Assembly: GCF_003852525.1 (NCBI RefSeq)
Contig: NZ_QAJL01000003.1
Location: 1,704,061-1,768,060, forward strand
Source: Pedobacter sp. KBW06
GTDB lineage: Bacteria > Bacteroidota > Bacteroidia > Sphingobacteriales > Sphingobacteriaceae
Direction: 5' to 3'
Length of the DNA: 64,000 nt
Position numbers and translations under genes: made by a program. The first letter of the stretch is position 1; every line of letters begins with the position of its first letter. The notes beneath the pieces were generated by a model. It was given only the letters and a program-made list of their open reading frames with translations, ran no database searches and was not told where the DNA came from. Shown piece by piece: positions 45,890 to 54,308 of the stretch.

Positions 45890-46068
45890 GGAATTTACAT
45901 AAAATGTAAAATCATCGAGCATTTCTGATGGAATTTCTGAGAAACCGGCCTAAATTTTGTCCCGAAAATTATTAACATTTGTGAGCGTAAAATTTATTTT
46001 TCACTAAAATCATACTTTAAACAGTTTAAACCTAGTTTTTGGGTTTTCGAGTCCAAATAGTGCCTGCA

Positions 46069-46099
46069 TTTGTTAATTTGGCACTTTTTGTTACATTTG
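46069..46099 (+). promoter_or_regulatory. Consensus Bacteroidota promoter for the lysine transaminase gene
   Basis: -33 element TTTG (46069-46072), exactly 19 bases, then -7 element TACATTTG (46092-46099), matching TTTG-N19-TAnnTTTG. Predicted transcription start about 46105, giving a leader of about 16 bases before the ATG at 46122. Confidence 0.7.
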
Positions 46100-46121
46100 G
46101 TTACACCAAAATATAGATTTT

Positions 46122-47453
46122 ATGTATCAACTAACTGTAGCTCCCGATCAGGTAAATGAAACTTTAAGCAAACACATTTTAGCCGATGGTTTTGACCTTA
46201 CCTATGATATGGAAAAAAGTCAGGGGGCTTATATTTACGACTCGAAGTATAAGCGGAACTTACTGGATTTCTTTACTTGTTTTGCCTCTGTCCCATTGGG
46301 ATACAACCATCCGAAAATGGTCAATGACGAAGCCTTCAAAAAAAGCCTTCTATTGGCAGCAATGTCGAATCCTTCCAATTCTGATGTTTATACACAACAA
46401 TATGCTCAGTTTGTAGATACGTTCTCTAAAGTTGGAATCCCCTCTTACCTGCCTCATGCTTTTTTTATTGCAGGTGGCGCATTGGCAGTTGAAAATGCCA
46501 TTAAGGTAGCGATGGACTGGAAAGTTCAGAAGAACTTTGCCAAAGGGATTAAAGAAGAAAAGGGATTTAAAGTTCTGCATTTTGAAAAAGCTTTTCATGG
46601 CAGAACCGGATATACCTTAAGTTTAACCAATACTCTTCCTGATAAGACGAAATGGTTTGCGAAGTTCGACTGGCCAAGGGTTTCCGTACCAACCATTAAA
46701 TTTCCTTTACAGGATGAAAACTTAAAAAAAGCAATTGACACTGAAGAAGCTTCTATTGCTCAGATCAAACAAGCTTTCGCAGACAATAAAGATGAAATCT
46801 GTGCCATTATTGTGGAGCCTATTCAATCTGAAGGTGGTGACAATCATTTGCGTGAAGAGTTTTTAATTCAGTTAAAAACGCTTGCAGATGAGAACGATGC
46901 CTTTTTAATTTACGATGAGGTTCAAACTGGTGTGGGCCTTACCGGTAAATTCTGGTGTCACCAGCATTACAGCGAAAAAGCACGTCCTGATATTGTTGCT
47001 TTTGGTAAAAAGATGCAGGTATGTGGAATTCTGGTGGGCGATAAGGTAGATCAGGTGGAGGGCAATGTATTCAGGGTTCCTTCCAGAATCAATTCTACAT
47101 GGGGTGGTAACCTTGTAGACATGGTTCGCTCAACACAAATCTTACAGATCCTTCAGGACGATAATTTATGTGACAATGCAACAATCGTAGGGCAATATCT
47201 AAAAGAAAATCTGGAACATCTTGCGCAGAAACATGATAAAATCAGCAATGTAAGAGGTAAAGGTTTGCTTTGTGCATTCGATTTCCCAAATAAAGATATG
47301 CGTAACGCCTTTATTCAAAAAGGAATGGATCAGAACGTTATGTTCTTAGGCTGTGGCAACCAGACCATTCGTTTCAGACCGGCACTTTGTATCGAGAAAA
47401 AACACATTGATGATGGCTTAGCCGTAATGGAAAAAATCTTACCTGCGTTATAA
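46122..47453 (+). CDS. lat: L-lysine 6-transaminase
   Basis: 443 aa, class III PLP-dependent aminotransferase. Transfers the epsilon-amino group of lysine to 2-oxoglutarate, giving 2-aminoadipate 6-semialdehyde. PLP-site features: 'IAGGALAVENAIKVAMDW' near the N-terminal phosphate cup, 'FLIYDEVQTGVGLTGKFWCH', and the Schiff-base lysine in 'VAFGKKMQVCG' (Lys296 or Lys297). The 'FGKKMQVCG' context and 'SRINSTWGGNLVDMVRS' match lysine epsilon-aminotransferases rather than ornithine or GABA enzymes. Has its own promoter. Its stop overlaps the next ATG (TAATG). It faces a glutaryl-CoA-dehydrogenase-like gene, suggesting lysine breakdown. Confidence 0.92.
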   Translation: MYQLTVAPDQVNETLSKHILADGFDLTYDMEKSQGAYIYDSKYKRNLLDFFTCFASVPLGYNHPKMVNDEAFKKSLLLAAMSNPSNSDVYTQQYAQFVDTFSKVGIPSYLPHAFFIAGGALAVENAIKVAMDWKVQKNFAKGIKEEKGFKVLHFEKAFHGRTGYTLSLTNTLPDKTKWFAKFDWPRVSVPTIKFPLQDENLKKAIDTEEASIAQIKQAFADNKDEICAIIVEPIQSEGGDNHLREEFLIQLKTLADENDAFLIYDEVQTGVGLTGKFWCHQHYSEKARPDIVAFGKKMQVCGILVGDKVDQVEGNVFRVPSRINSTWGGNLVDMVRSTQILQILQDDNLCDNATIVGQYLKENLEHLAQKHDKISNVRGKGLLCAFDFPNKDMRNAFIQKGMDQNVMFLGCGNQTIRFRPALCIEKKHIDDGLAVMEKILPAL

Positions 47454-47857
47454 TGGGTAAAAAGAAGATCAATATTTTTCTTGGTATCCTCGTGGTACTG
47501 CTTGTAGCCTGGATGATGAAGGGTACTTTTACCCAACCGGGTATTGAGGACCTGAAAGGAGAATTCACAGAAGTGGCACACTATCGGAACGACAACAATA
47601 CCGGCCCCATACAGCATGTGTTTGCGGTAACGGTTAAAGATACACTCTGGTCTGAAATGGAAACTTATGGTAATTTCAAACCCCATCATAAAGGCGGAAA
47701 TACCAAGGTATATTTTTTCATCAAAGGCAGTCCGGCTCCCAATCAGCTAGGTCCTGGAAAACAGAATTTTGATCCTTCATTTAACAATACTTGTATTGCC
47801 CTTTACGAAAAAAGTGCAATGGGCAATACAAGTATTACCAAATATCCTTTTAAATAG
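47453..47857 (+). CDS. Small membrane-anchored protein of unknown function, coupled to lat
   Basis: 134 aa. An N-terminal hydrophobic segment after a basic start ('MGKKKINIFLGILVVLLVAW') would be an uncleaved anchor or signal sequence, followed by a soluble beta-rich domain of about 110 residues ('GPIQHVFAVTVKDTLWSEMETYG', 'TKVYFFIKGSPAPNQLGPG'). I do not recognise the family. The ATG overlaps the stop of the lysine transaminase gene, so expression is coupled. It converges on the acyl-CoA dehydrogenase gene with a 1-base gap. Confidence 0.75.
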   Translation: MGKKKINIFLGILVVLLVAWMMKGTFTQPGIEDLKGEFTEVAHYRNDNNTGPIQHVFAVTVKDTLWSEMETYGNFKPHHKGGNTKVYFFIKGSPAPNQLGPGKQNFDPSFNNTCIALYEKSAMGNTSITKYPFK

Positions 47858-47858
47858 A

Positions 47859-49220
47859 TTATACAAAGGCAGAAAAGCCGGTGATGGCCCTGCCTACAAT
47901 CAGTGTATTGATTTCTTTTGTTCCTTCATAAGAATAAATGGCTTCAGCATCCGCTACAAAACGGGCCACGTCATATTCCAACAGAATCCCGTTCCCTCCC
48001 ATTACTTCTCTCGCCCTGCTTACTACATCCCTGGTTTTCATAGAACAGAATACTTTAGCCAGTGAAGCGTGTTCGTCGGTTAACAGATTCTGATCCTGTA
48101 GCTGAGACAACCGGAAACAAAGGGTTTGCATTGCAGTCAGGTTAGATAACATTTCCACCAAATGGTTTTGAATCAGCTGAAAGGAAGCAATCGGTTTTCC
48201 GAACTGTTTTCTTGTCCGGGTATAATGCAAAGCGCTTTCATACGCTCCCCTCGCACAGCCTACAGCCTGCCAGGCTACTCCTGCCCTTGTCATCTTTAAT
48301 ACTTTTGCAGTATCCTTGAAGGAATTGGCATTTTGAAGACGATCGGTTTCTTCCACTTCACAATTTGTTAAGGTAATCAGGCCGTTTTGTACAATTCGCA
48401 AAGCCATTTTGTCTTCCATCTTCTCTACAGCAAAACCTTTGGCCCCTTTTCTTACCAAAAATCCTTTTACTTCCTGATCATCCAGGTCTCTGGCCCAGAT
48501 AATCGTCACATCAGAAAAAGTAGAATTACCGATCCATTTTTTCTGCCCGTTGAGCACCCATTTGCTCCCCACCCGTTTTGCCGTCGTCGTTAATCCTCCG
48601 GCAACACCTGAGCCCACTTCCGGTTCTGTCAATCCGAATGCGCCAATCAGTTTCAATTGCTGCATATCGGGCAGCCATTCTTGTTTTTGAGCTTCAGATC
48701 CAAGCAGATAAATGGAGCCCATGGCCAATCCACTTTGTACCCCAAAAAAAGTAGACATAGAAGTATCCACTCTCGCCATTTCCATTGCCAGCATGCCTTC
48801 CATCAGATTTGATTTATTGGGACAGCCATAACCTTCGTAGGTAAGGCCACAAATATTGAGTTCTGCAATTCCGGGAATCAGCTCAAAAGGAAATTCTGCT
48901 CTAAGCCAGTACTTATTGACTACAGGCTTAACTTCCTTTTCCAGAAATGCACGGACTTTCAATTGCAAAGCACGATCATCATCACTCAGTGCTTCATCTC
49001 CGAGGTGATAAAAATCTCCTTCTATCGGAGGAAGTTCTCTTTTCTTATGGGGTCCGCCCATCATCTTCATCAACCCCTGTAACTGGGTTTCATCAAGGTT
49101 GGATACCGAATCTACAATTTTAGTCAGGTCTACCTTTTTAGAAAGCGCTTCCAGTTTCTGAAAATCGACGGTTTTAAAAAGGGTATATGCGTTTTTTAAG
49201 GAGGAGAAGATATTGGCCAT
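47859..49220 (-). CDS. Acyl-CoA dehydrogenase, glutaryl-CoA-dehydrogenase-like
   Basis: 453 aa. FAD-dependent oxidation of an acyl-CoA to the 2-enoyl form. Landmarks: 'GAFGLTEPEVGSGVAGG' (FAD/substrate loop), 'LNGQKKWIGNSTFSDV', 'YTRTRKQFGKPIASFQLIQN', 'MGGNGILLEYDVARF', and the catalytic-base region 'YEGTKEINTLIVGRA' with Glu. The 'YEGTxxIxxLIxGRAxTG' ending and 'LGRxR-like RKQFG' fit the glutaryl-CoA dehydrogenase / plant ACX4 group. An N-terminal ~65-residue extension precedes the catalytic fold. Last gene in a possible minus-strand run with bshB1 and gpx, 75 bases after bshB1, and convergent with lat. Substrate inferred, not proven. Confidence 0.85.
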   Translation of the reverse strand: MANIFSSLKNAYTLFKTVDFQKLEALSKKVDLTKIVDSVSNLDETQLQGLMKMMGGPHKKRELPPIEGDFYHLGDEALSDDDRALQLKVRAFLEKEVKPVVNKYWLRAEFPFELIPGIAELNICGLTYEGYGCPNKSNLMEGMLAMEMARVDTSMSTFFGVQSGLAMGSIYLLGSEAQKQEWLPDMQQLKLIGAFGLTEPEVGSGVAGGLTTTAKRVGSKWVLNGQKKWIGNSTFSDVTIIWARDLDDQEVKGFLVRKGAKGFAVEKMEDKMALRIVQNGLITLTNCEVEETDRLQNANSFKDTAKVLKMTRAGVAWQAVGCARGAYESALHYTRTRKQFGKPIASFQLIQNHLVEMLSNLTAMQTLCFRLSQLQDQNLLTDEHASLAKVFCSMKTRDVVSRAREVMGGNGILLEYDVARFVADAEAIYSYEGTKEINTLIVGRAITGFSAFV

Positions 49221-49295
49221 GTTTTGCTGTTTCCTTTAAAAACAGCAAAACAGCCAATTTGTTGGCTTAGCCAGATAAAGATCGTTTAAAGAGTG

Positions 49296-50015
49296 TTAGC
49301 TCAGGTTAAAAAGATCATTTACACCTAAAAGTTTACGACAAGTAAATCCTTCCCCATAAGTTGTTCCTATTGATTTTCCGAATTCACGGGCACGGCCGAT
49401 CACACTATCGAAAAATTCAGGAGAAGAGATATAGGTTTCCGCTTCTTCATGATCAGGATTAAAGAACTGTGTTTTAAAAGCCTTAATCGAATCAATTTTG
49501 GTTTGGATGTAAGGGGTAATGTCTACAATGATATCAGGTTCGATATAACGGTCCTGAATATACTGAAGGATCAGACGTGGTCGCCAGGCTTCCTGTTCCT
49601 GTCCCTCGATATTCGTAGAAATTTTGGACAATCCGGATAAGAAACAAGCATCATTAGCCAGGTCTCCGGCCCTTCCATGATCCGGATGCCTGTCGTGCAA
49701 AGCATTTGTCAAAATGATTTCCGGTTGATACTTACGGATCATTTTGATTACTGCGATTTTATGCGCTTCGTCGTTTGCAAAAAAGCCATCTTTGAACCTC
49801 AGATTTTCCCGGGCATGAAGACCTAAGATCTTTGCAGAATCTGCTGCTTCCAGGTCTCTGATCTCTGCGGAACCTCTTGTTCCAAGCTCTCCCCGGGTAA
49901 AATCTACAATTCCGACTTTCTTTCCCATTGCGATATGTTTGGCAATAGTTCCGGAACATCCCAACTCTGCATCGTCCGGATGAACGGCAAGGACTAATAT
50001 ATCTAACTTCATCAT
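49296..50015 (-). CDS. bshB1: Bacillithiol biosynthesis deacetylase BshB1
   Basis: 239 aa, LmbE/PIG-L-type zinc deacetylase. Removes acetyl from GlcNAc-malate during bacillithiol synthesis. Zinc ligands are visible in 'VLAVHPDDAELGCSG' (residues 12-15) and 'DRHPDHGRAGDLANDACFLSG'. 'VDFTRGELGTRGSAEIRDLEA' is typical of BshB1. Two adjacent ATGs (50015, 50012). It lies 21 bases after the glutathione-peroxidase-like gene, a sensible pairing of a low-molecular-weight thiol with a thiol peroxidase. Confidence 0.92.
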   Translation of the reverse strand: MMKLDILVLAVHPDDAELGCSGTIAKHIAMGKKVGIVDFTRGELGTRGSAEIRDLEAADSAKILGLHARENLRFKDGFFANDEAHKIAVIKMIRKYQPEIILTNALHDRHPDHGRAGDLANDACFLSGLSKISTNIEGQEQEAWRPRLILQYIQDRYIEPDIIVDITPYIQTKIDSIKAFKTQFFNPDHEEAETYISSPEFFDSVIGRAREFGKSIGTTYGEGFTCRKLLGVNDLFNLS

Positions 50016-50036
50016 GTGTTCTAAAATGTTTTGGGC

Positions 50037-50534
50037 TTAACCCAGACGCTGTATTTTTTTCTTCACTTTTGTGGATAAGGGTTTGGTAAAAGGGAAGAAA
50101 TAGTCCACCACTTCTCCTTTTTTATTCACCAGGTATTTGTGAAAATTCCACCTCGGGGTGGAAGTCAATTTTCCATTGAGTTTTTTATCCCCCAGAAATT
50201 TAAATAAAGGGTGTGCCTGTTCTCCTCTGACCATGATTTTTTCAAAGACAGGAAATTGAACACCATAGTTTAGTTCGCAGAAAGAATGGATCGCTTCCCC
50301 TTCAAGCGGCTCTTGTCTTCCGAAGTCATTGGATGGAAAAGCAAGAACTTCAAAGTCCTGAGATTTAAGCTCTTCCCTAAGCTGTTGCAACTCCTTTAAC
50401 TGGGGCGCAAAGCCGCATGCAGAAGCAATGTTTACAATTAATAAGTTTTTGTTTTTATAGTCAGAAAGTTTCTTTTCTGTTCCATTGATCAATTTTACCT
50501 TAAACTGGTGTATACTTTTTGAGTTATCAGACAT
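50037..50534 (-). CDS. Glutathione-peroxidase-family thiol peroxidase
   Basis: 165 aa, thioredoxin fold, cytosolic. Peroxidatic Cys40 in 'NIASACGFAPQL', Gln74 in 'FGRQEP' and Trp129 in 'PRWNFHKYLV' form the family's catalytic site. Cys86 in 'HSFCELNYGVQFPVF' is at the resolving-cysteine position of thioredoxin-dependent members; the middle FPCNQF cysteine is replaced by Ser68. So it is a two-cysteine, non-seleno enzyme, probably reduced by thioredoxin or bacillithiol-linked partners. Starts 3 bases after the DUF4294 gene. Confidence 0.92.
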   Translation of the reverse strand: MSDNSKSIHQFKVKLINGTEKKLSDYKNKNLLIVNIASACGFAPQLKELQQLREELKSQDFEVLAFPSNDFGRQEPLEGEAIHSFCELNYGVQFPVFEKIMVRGEQAHPLFKFLGDKKLNGKLTSTPRWNFHKYLVNKKGEVVDYFFPFTKPLSTKVKKKIQRLG

Positions 50535-50537
50535 ATT

Positions 50538-51155
50538 TTATTGGTAAAACCCGGAAGAAAGAATAATGGATTCGATGTCCCGCTCTTCCGATGGGTTGTA
50601 TTTACTTTTAAGATTATGGCCAACAACTCTGGCCACAGATTGATATAAAAATGCGGTGATTCCACCTTTGGTTTCCTTAACGATTTCATAGGTAGTCCTT
50701 CCGAGCTCCCTGTCGATCAGTTTTGTTAAAATCTGTCCCTGAGAAATGGTCAGTTCTTTGATTTCCCGGTTAAACATGTCTTTAATTTCTTTATCACATT
50801 GTTTAACGAGTTTCTTTTGCAACTTTTTATCTTCGGCTCCTGCCAGGTCCTTTTCCAGCTGTTCATACCTTCTTTTTGCATATAAAGCATAAGGCATCAC
50901 TTTCATCACATTGTAGCGTAAGCGGTTGAAGGCGGCACGGTCTTCAGGGGTTTTGAAGATTCTATAACCGTAGATGATTACTTCATTGAGCGGGATCCAG
51001 GGGATCATTTCTCCATCTTCATTGGTAGAGGCTACCCGAATCGTGTCATTCTTTCCCAATACGGGAAATTTCACTTTCACAGTGCTTTGCTGCGCTTTAG
51101 CAGAAGCACCTGTAATAATGACAATTGACAGAAAAAATAACCTGTAAAATTTCAT
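50538..51155 (-). CDS. DUF4294-family exported protein
   Basis: 205 aa with signal peptide (about 1-21, 'GASAKAQ'). The conserved stretch 'NEVIIYGYRIFKTPEDRAAFNRLRYNV' and 'YALYAKRRYEQLEKDLAG' identify the Bacteroidota family DUF4294. Largely helical, charged C-terminal half. Function unknown; probably periplasmic. First gene of the minus-strand run followed by gpx, bshB1 and the acyl-CoA dehydrogenase. The family name is from memory of the motif. Confidence 0.8.
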   Translation of the reverse strand: MKFYRLFFLSIVIITGASAKAQQSTVKVKFPVLGKNDTIRVASTNEDGEMIPWIPLNEVIIYGYRIFKTPEDRAAFNRLRYNVMKVMPYALYAKRRYEQLEKDLAGAEDKKLQKKLVKQCDKEIKDMFNREIKELTISQGQILTKLIDRELGRTTYEIVKETKGGITAFLYQSVARVVGHNLKSKYNPSEERDIESIILSSGFYQ

Positions 51156-51502
51156 AAATTTATACCTCTTTCCATTTACGGCAAAAATAATATATTAGTT
51201 TTATTTCATGTCTAAGATAATCTTTTAACAACAAATCGTTATCATCCTGACGTAAATAATACAATTGAAACCGACCTCATTTAAAAAGGTCTTCAATAAG
51301 AACGAACCAGAGTCTTACCTAATATGACAAACTTAAATTTGGAGGAATTATTGCATATACTAACATGATCTTTACAAAAAGCTTATATTAACAAAAGTAT
51401 CCGGTAATGGACTGATAAATGCGTAAATTCGTATGTTCATGTGCCCTTTCAGGATGAACAACCGACAAAATAGCAGATTAAGAAAAAACACCATATATAT
51501 TG
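51156..51502. promoter_or_regulatory. Divergent spacer between DUF4294 and rel
   Basis: 347 A+T-rich bases, no gene. On the minus strand a -7-type TATTTTTG lies about 30 bases before the DUF4294 start, without a clear -33. On the plus strand a TAAATTTG (51334-51341) lies about 160 bases before rel, also without a good -33 partner. Confidence 0.35.
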
Positions 51503-53713
51503 ATGAAGAACACATTAGTGATTGATTTAGAAGCAGAGAAGCAAGAGATATTGAAGCGATACCGTGCGCTTTTGCGTGCCTGTAAGCCAACACTTCAAAG
51601 GGGAGATAAGAAAGAGATTCGTAAAGCATTTGATATGGCCCTTGAAAGTCATAAAAATATGCGAAGGAAATCAGGAGAGCCTTATATTTATCACCCTATT
51701 GCTGTTGCACAGATTGCCGCGGAAGAAATCGGATTGGGAACCACTTCGATTGTATGTGCTTTATTACACGATGTTGTAGAAGATACCGACATCACATTAG
51801 AGGATATTGAAAGGGAATTTGGAAAGAAAACGGCAAAGATCATTGATGGTCTGACTAAGATATCCGGTGTTTTCGATTATAACAGTTCTTTGCAAGCGGA
51901 GAATTTCCGGAAAATGCTGCTGACTTTAGCGGATGATGTACGGGTGATCCTGATCAAACTTGCTGACCGGCTGCACAACATGCGGACGATGGACTTTATG
52001 CCGAGGCAAAAGCAGTTAAAGATTGCTTCTGAAACCATTTATTTATATGCCCCCCTGGCCCATCGTCTGGGTCTGTATGCCATTAAATCTGAACTGGAAG
52101 ATCTCTCCATGAAGTATCTGGAGCCAGACACCTATAAATATATTGCCACTCAGCTGAACGAAAAAAAAGCAGAACGAACCTTATTCATCAAAAGATTCGT
52201 CGAGCCTATCAATGAAATTCTGGCGGAGCAGGGACTAACGGCTGATATATATGGCCGTCCGAAATCAATTCATTCGATCTGGAATAAGATGAAGAGCAAA
52301 AATATCCCTTTTGATGAGGTTTATGATCTTTTTGCCATCCGGATCATTCTGGACAGCAATCCTGAAAATGAAAAAGCAGATTGCTGGAAAGCCTATTCCA
52401 TTGTGACCGACCTCTACCGTCCGAACCCGGACCGCTTACGTGACTGGGTTTCCTCTCCGAAAGGAAACGGATATGAGTCGCTGCATACCACGGTTATGGG
52501 ACCTAAGGGACAATGGGTAGAAGTTCAGATCCGTACCCAAAGAATGAATGAGATTGCGGAGAAAGGTTTTGCCGCACACTGGAAATACAAAGAATCGAGT
52601 AATGACAATGGTCTTGACCAATGGATCATGAAAGTGAGGGAAATGCTGAACAATCCGGAAGCCAATGCTTTAGACTTCCTGGATGATTTTAAAATGAACC
52701 TATTCTCGGATGAAATTTTCATTTTTACGCCTAAAGGGGCATTGTTACAATTGCCTTTAGGAGCTACTGCTTTAGATTTTGCTTTTGAGATCCATACTGA
52801 TGTAGGGGCAAAATGTATTGGTGCAAAAGTGAACCACAAACTGGTTCCTTTATCTTATAAACTACAGAATGGAGATCAGGTAGAAATTATTACCTCCAGT
52901 AAACAGACACCTAAAGAGGACTGGCTGAATATTGTAGTTACAGCGAAGGCCAAATCGAAAATCAAGTCTTCTTTAAAAGAAGAAAAAAGGAAAATTGCGG
53001 AGCAGGGCAAAGAAACTTTGGAGCGTAAGCTTAAATCTTTAAAGATTACTTACAATACAGATAACCTGAATAAGCTGACCTACTTTTTTAAATTACCTTC
53101 TACACAGGAGTTGTTCATCAACATTGCCAATGGTAAGATTGAGTTAAAGGATTTAAAAGATTACCTGGCGAGTGAAAAAGAAATCGAGAACAGGGGTTCT
53201 TCGGAGAAAAGCGATAATCAAAAGATTGAAGCATTACTGAGCCGTGTTAAAGGCCCTGAATCTGATATCCTATTGATTGGTGAAGATCTTCAAAAGATCG
53301 ACTACACCCTTGCAGCCTGTTGCAATCCTATTCCGGGAGACGATGTATTTGGATTTGTGACGGTTAATGAGGGAATCAAGATCCACCGCACCAATTGTCC
53401 GAATGCCGCACAACTGATGGCAAACTATGGCTATCGGGTAGTAAAAGCAAAATGGAACCGTCAGCAGGAGCTCACGTTTTTAACCGGATTACACATTATC
53501 GGAATTGATGACGTAGGTTTGATCAATAACATCACTAAAGTAATTTCGGGAGATTTCAAGGTAAATATGCGTTCTATTACTGTAGACACAGATAATGGCA
53601 TTTTCGATGGATCAATTATGATCTTTGTAAATGATAAAGAGCACTTAGACAACCTGATTAAAAACCTGCTGGAAGTAAAAGGCGTAACGGGTGTTACCCG
53701 TTTTGATGCCTAA
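51503..53713 (+). CDS. rel: Bifunctional (p)ppGpp synthetase/hydrolase (RelA/SpoT homologue)
   Basis: 736 aa from the ATG at 51503; the reading frame also opens with a TTG one codon earlier. Domain order: HD hydrolase (about 30-190) with intact HDxxED at 89-94 ('LLHDVVEDTD'); synthetase (about 235-350) with 'GRPKSIHSIWNKM' and 'NGYESLHTTVMGP'; TGS (about 395-455, 'IFIFTPKGALLQLPLGATALDF', its first strands); zinc-finger-like region with 'AACCNPIPGDDVFGF'; and C-terminal ACT (about 660-736). Both catalytic halves look active, so it can make and destroy the stringent-response alarmone. Followed by fur and purA on the same strand. Confidence 0.96.
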   Translation: MKNTLVIDLEAEKQEILKRYRALLRACKPTLQRGDKKEIRKAFDMALESHKNMRRKSGEPYIYHPIAVAQIAAEEIGLGTTSIVCALLHDVVEDTDITLEDIEREFGKKTAKIIDGLTKISGVFDYNSSLQAENFRKMLLTLADDVRVILIKLADRLHNMRTMDFMPRQKQLKIASETIYLYAPLAHRLGLYAIKSELEDLSMKYLEPDTYKYIATQLNEKKAERTLFIKRFVEPINEILAEQGLTADIYGRPKSIHSIWNKMKSKNIPFDEVYDLFAIRIILDSNPENEKADCWKAYSIVTDLYRPNPDRLRDWVSSPKGNGYESLHTTVMGPKGQWVEVQIRTQRMNEIAEKGFAAHWKYKESSNDNGLDQWIMKVREMLNNPEANALDFLDDFKMNLFSDEIFIFTPKGALLQLPLGATALDFAFEIHTDVGAKCIGAKVNHKLVPLSYKLQNGDQVEIITSSKQTPKEDWLNIVVTAKAKSKIKSSLKEEKRKIAEQGKETLERKLKSLKITYNTDNLNKLTYFFKLPSTQELFINIANGKIELKDLKDYLASEKEIENRGSSEKSDNQKIEALLSRVKGPESDILLIGEDLQKIDYTLAACCNPIPGDDVFGFVTVNEGIKIHRTNCPNAAQLMANYGYRVVKAKWNRQQELTFLTGLHIIGIDDVGLINNITKVISGDFKVNMRSITVDTDNGIFDGSIMIFVNDKEHLDNLIKNLLEVKGVTGVTRFDA

Positions 53714-53776
53714 AAAAACGAATAAAACATACAGATTTATATAAAAATTGGTACCTTTGAAAGGAGTTTAAAAACT

Positions 53777-54268
53777 ATGTCTACAAACCACAACAGCGAG
53801 TTAGTAAGAAAAATATTCGAAGCTTATCTCGAAAATAAAAGTCTGAGAAAAACACCGGAACGTTTTGCCATCTTAGAAGAAATATATTCCAGAGATGACC
53901 ATTTCGATGTAGAGACCCTCTATATCCACATGAAAAACCAAAAGTATCGTGTAAGCAGGGCTACTGTATACAACACTTTGGAGCTATTAGTTTCATGTGA
54001 TCTGGTTACTAAACATCAGTTTGGTAAAAATATGGCCCAATTTGAGAAATCATATGGCTATCATCAGCACGACCATATCATTTGTATTGACTGCGGGAAA
54101 GTAGTAGAATTCTGTGATCCACGGATCCATCAGATCCAGAGTATGGTTGGTGATTTATTAAAGTTTGAGATCAAACATCACTCTCTTAATCTTTATGGCA
54201 GCTGTTTCGATTGTTCTGCAAAAAATGCGATGAACAATCAGAATGCCGACATTAAACATGCAAGTTAA
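53777..54268 (+). CDS. Fur-family metal- or peroxide-responsive repressor
   Basis: 163 aa. The N-terminal winged helix (about 10-85, 'KTPERFAILEEIYSRDDHFDVETLY', 'VSRATVYNTLELLVSCDLV') is followed by a C-terminal dimerisation domain with 'YHQHDHIICIDCGKVVEF' and the second zinc pair 'YGSCFDC'. The C-x2-C pairs fit the structural zinc site and the HxH cluster the regulatory metal site. It is not possible to say whether it senses iron, zinc or peroxide. An AAGGAG ribosome-binding site lies about 11 bases before the ATG. It is 63 bases after rel and 40 bases before purA. Confidence 0.9.
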   Translation: MSTNHNSELVRKIFEAYLENKSLRKTPERFAILEEIYSRDDHFDVETLYIHMKNQKYRVSRATVYNTLELLVSCDLVTKHQFGKNMAQFEKSYGYHQHDHIICIDCGKVVEFCDPRIHQIQSMVGDLLKFEIKHHSLNLYGSCFDCSAKNAMNNQNADIKHAS

Positions 54269-54308
54269 CATATCCAATTTATAATATTTCTATTCTTAAA
54301 TTTAAATA

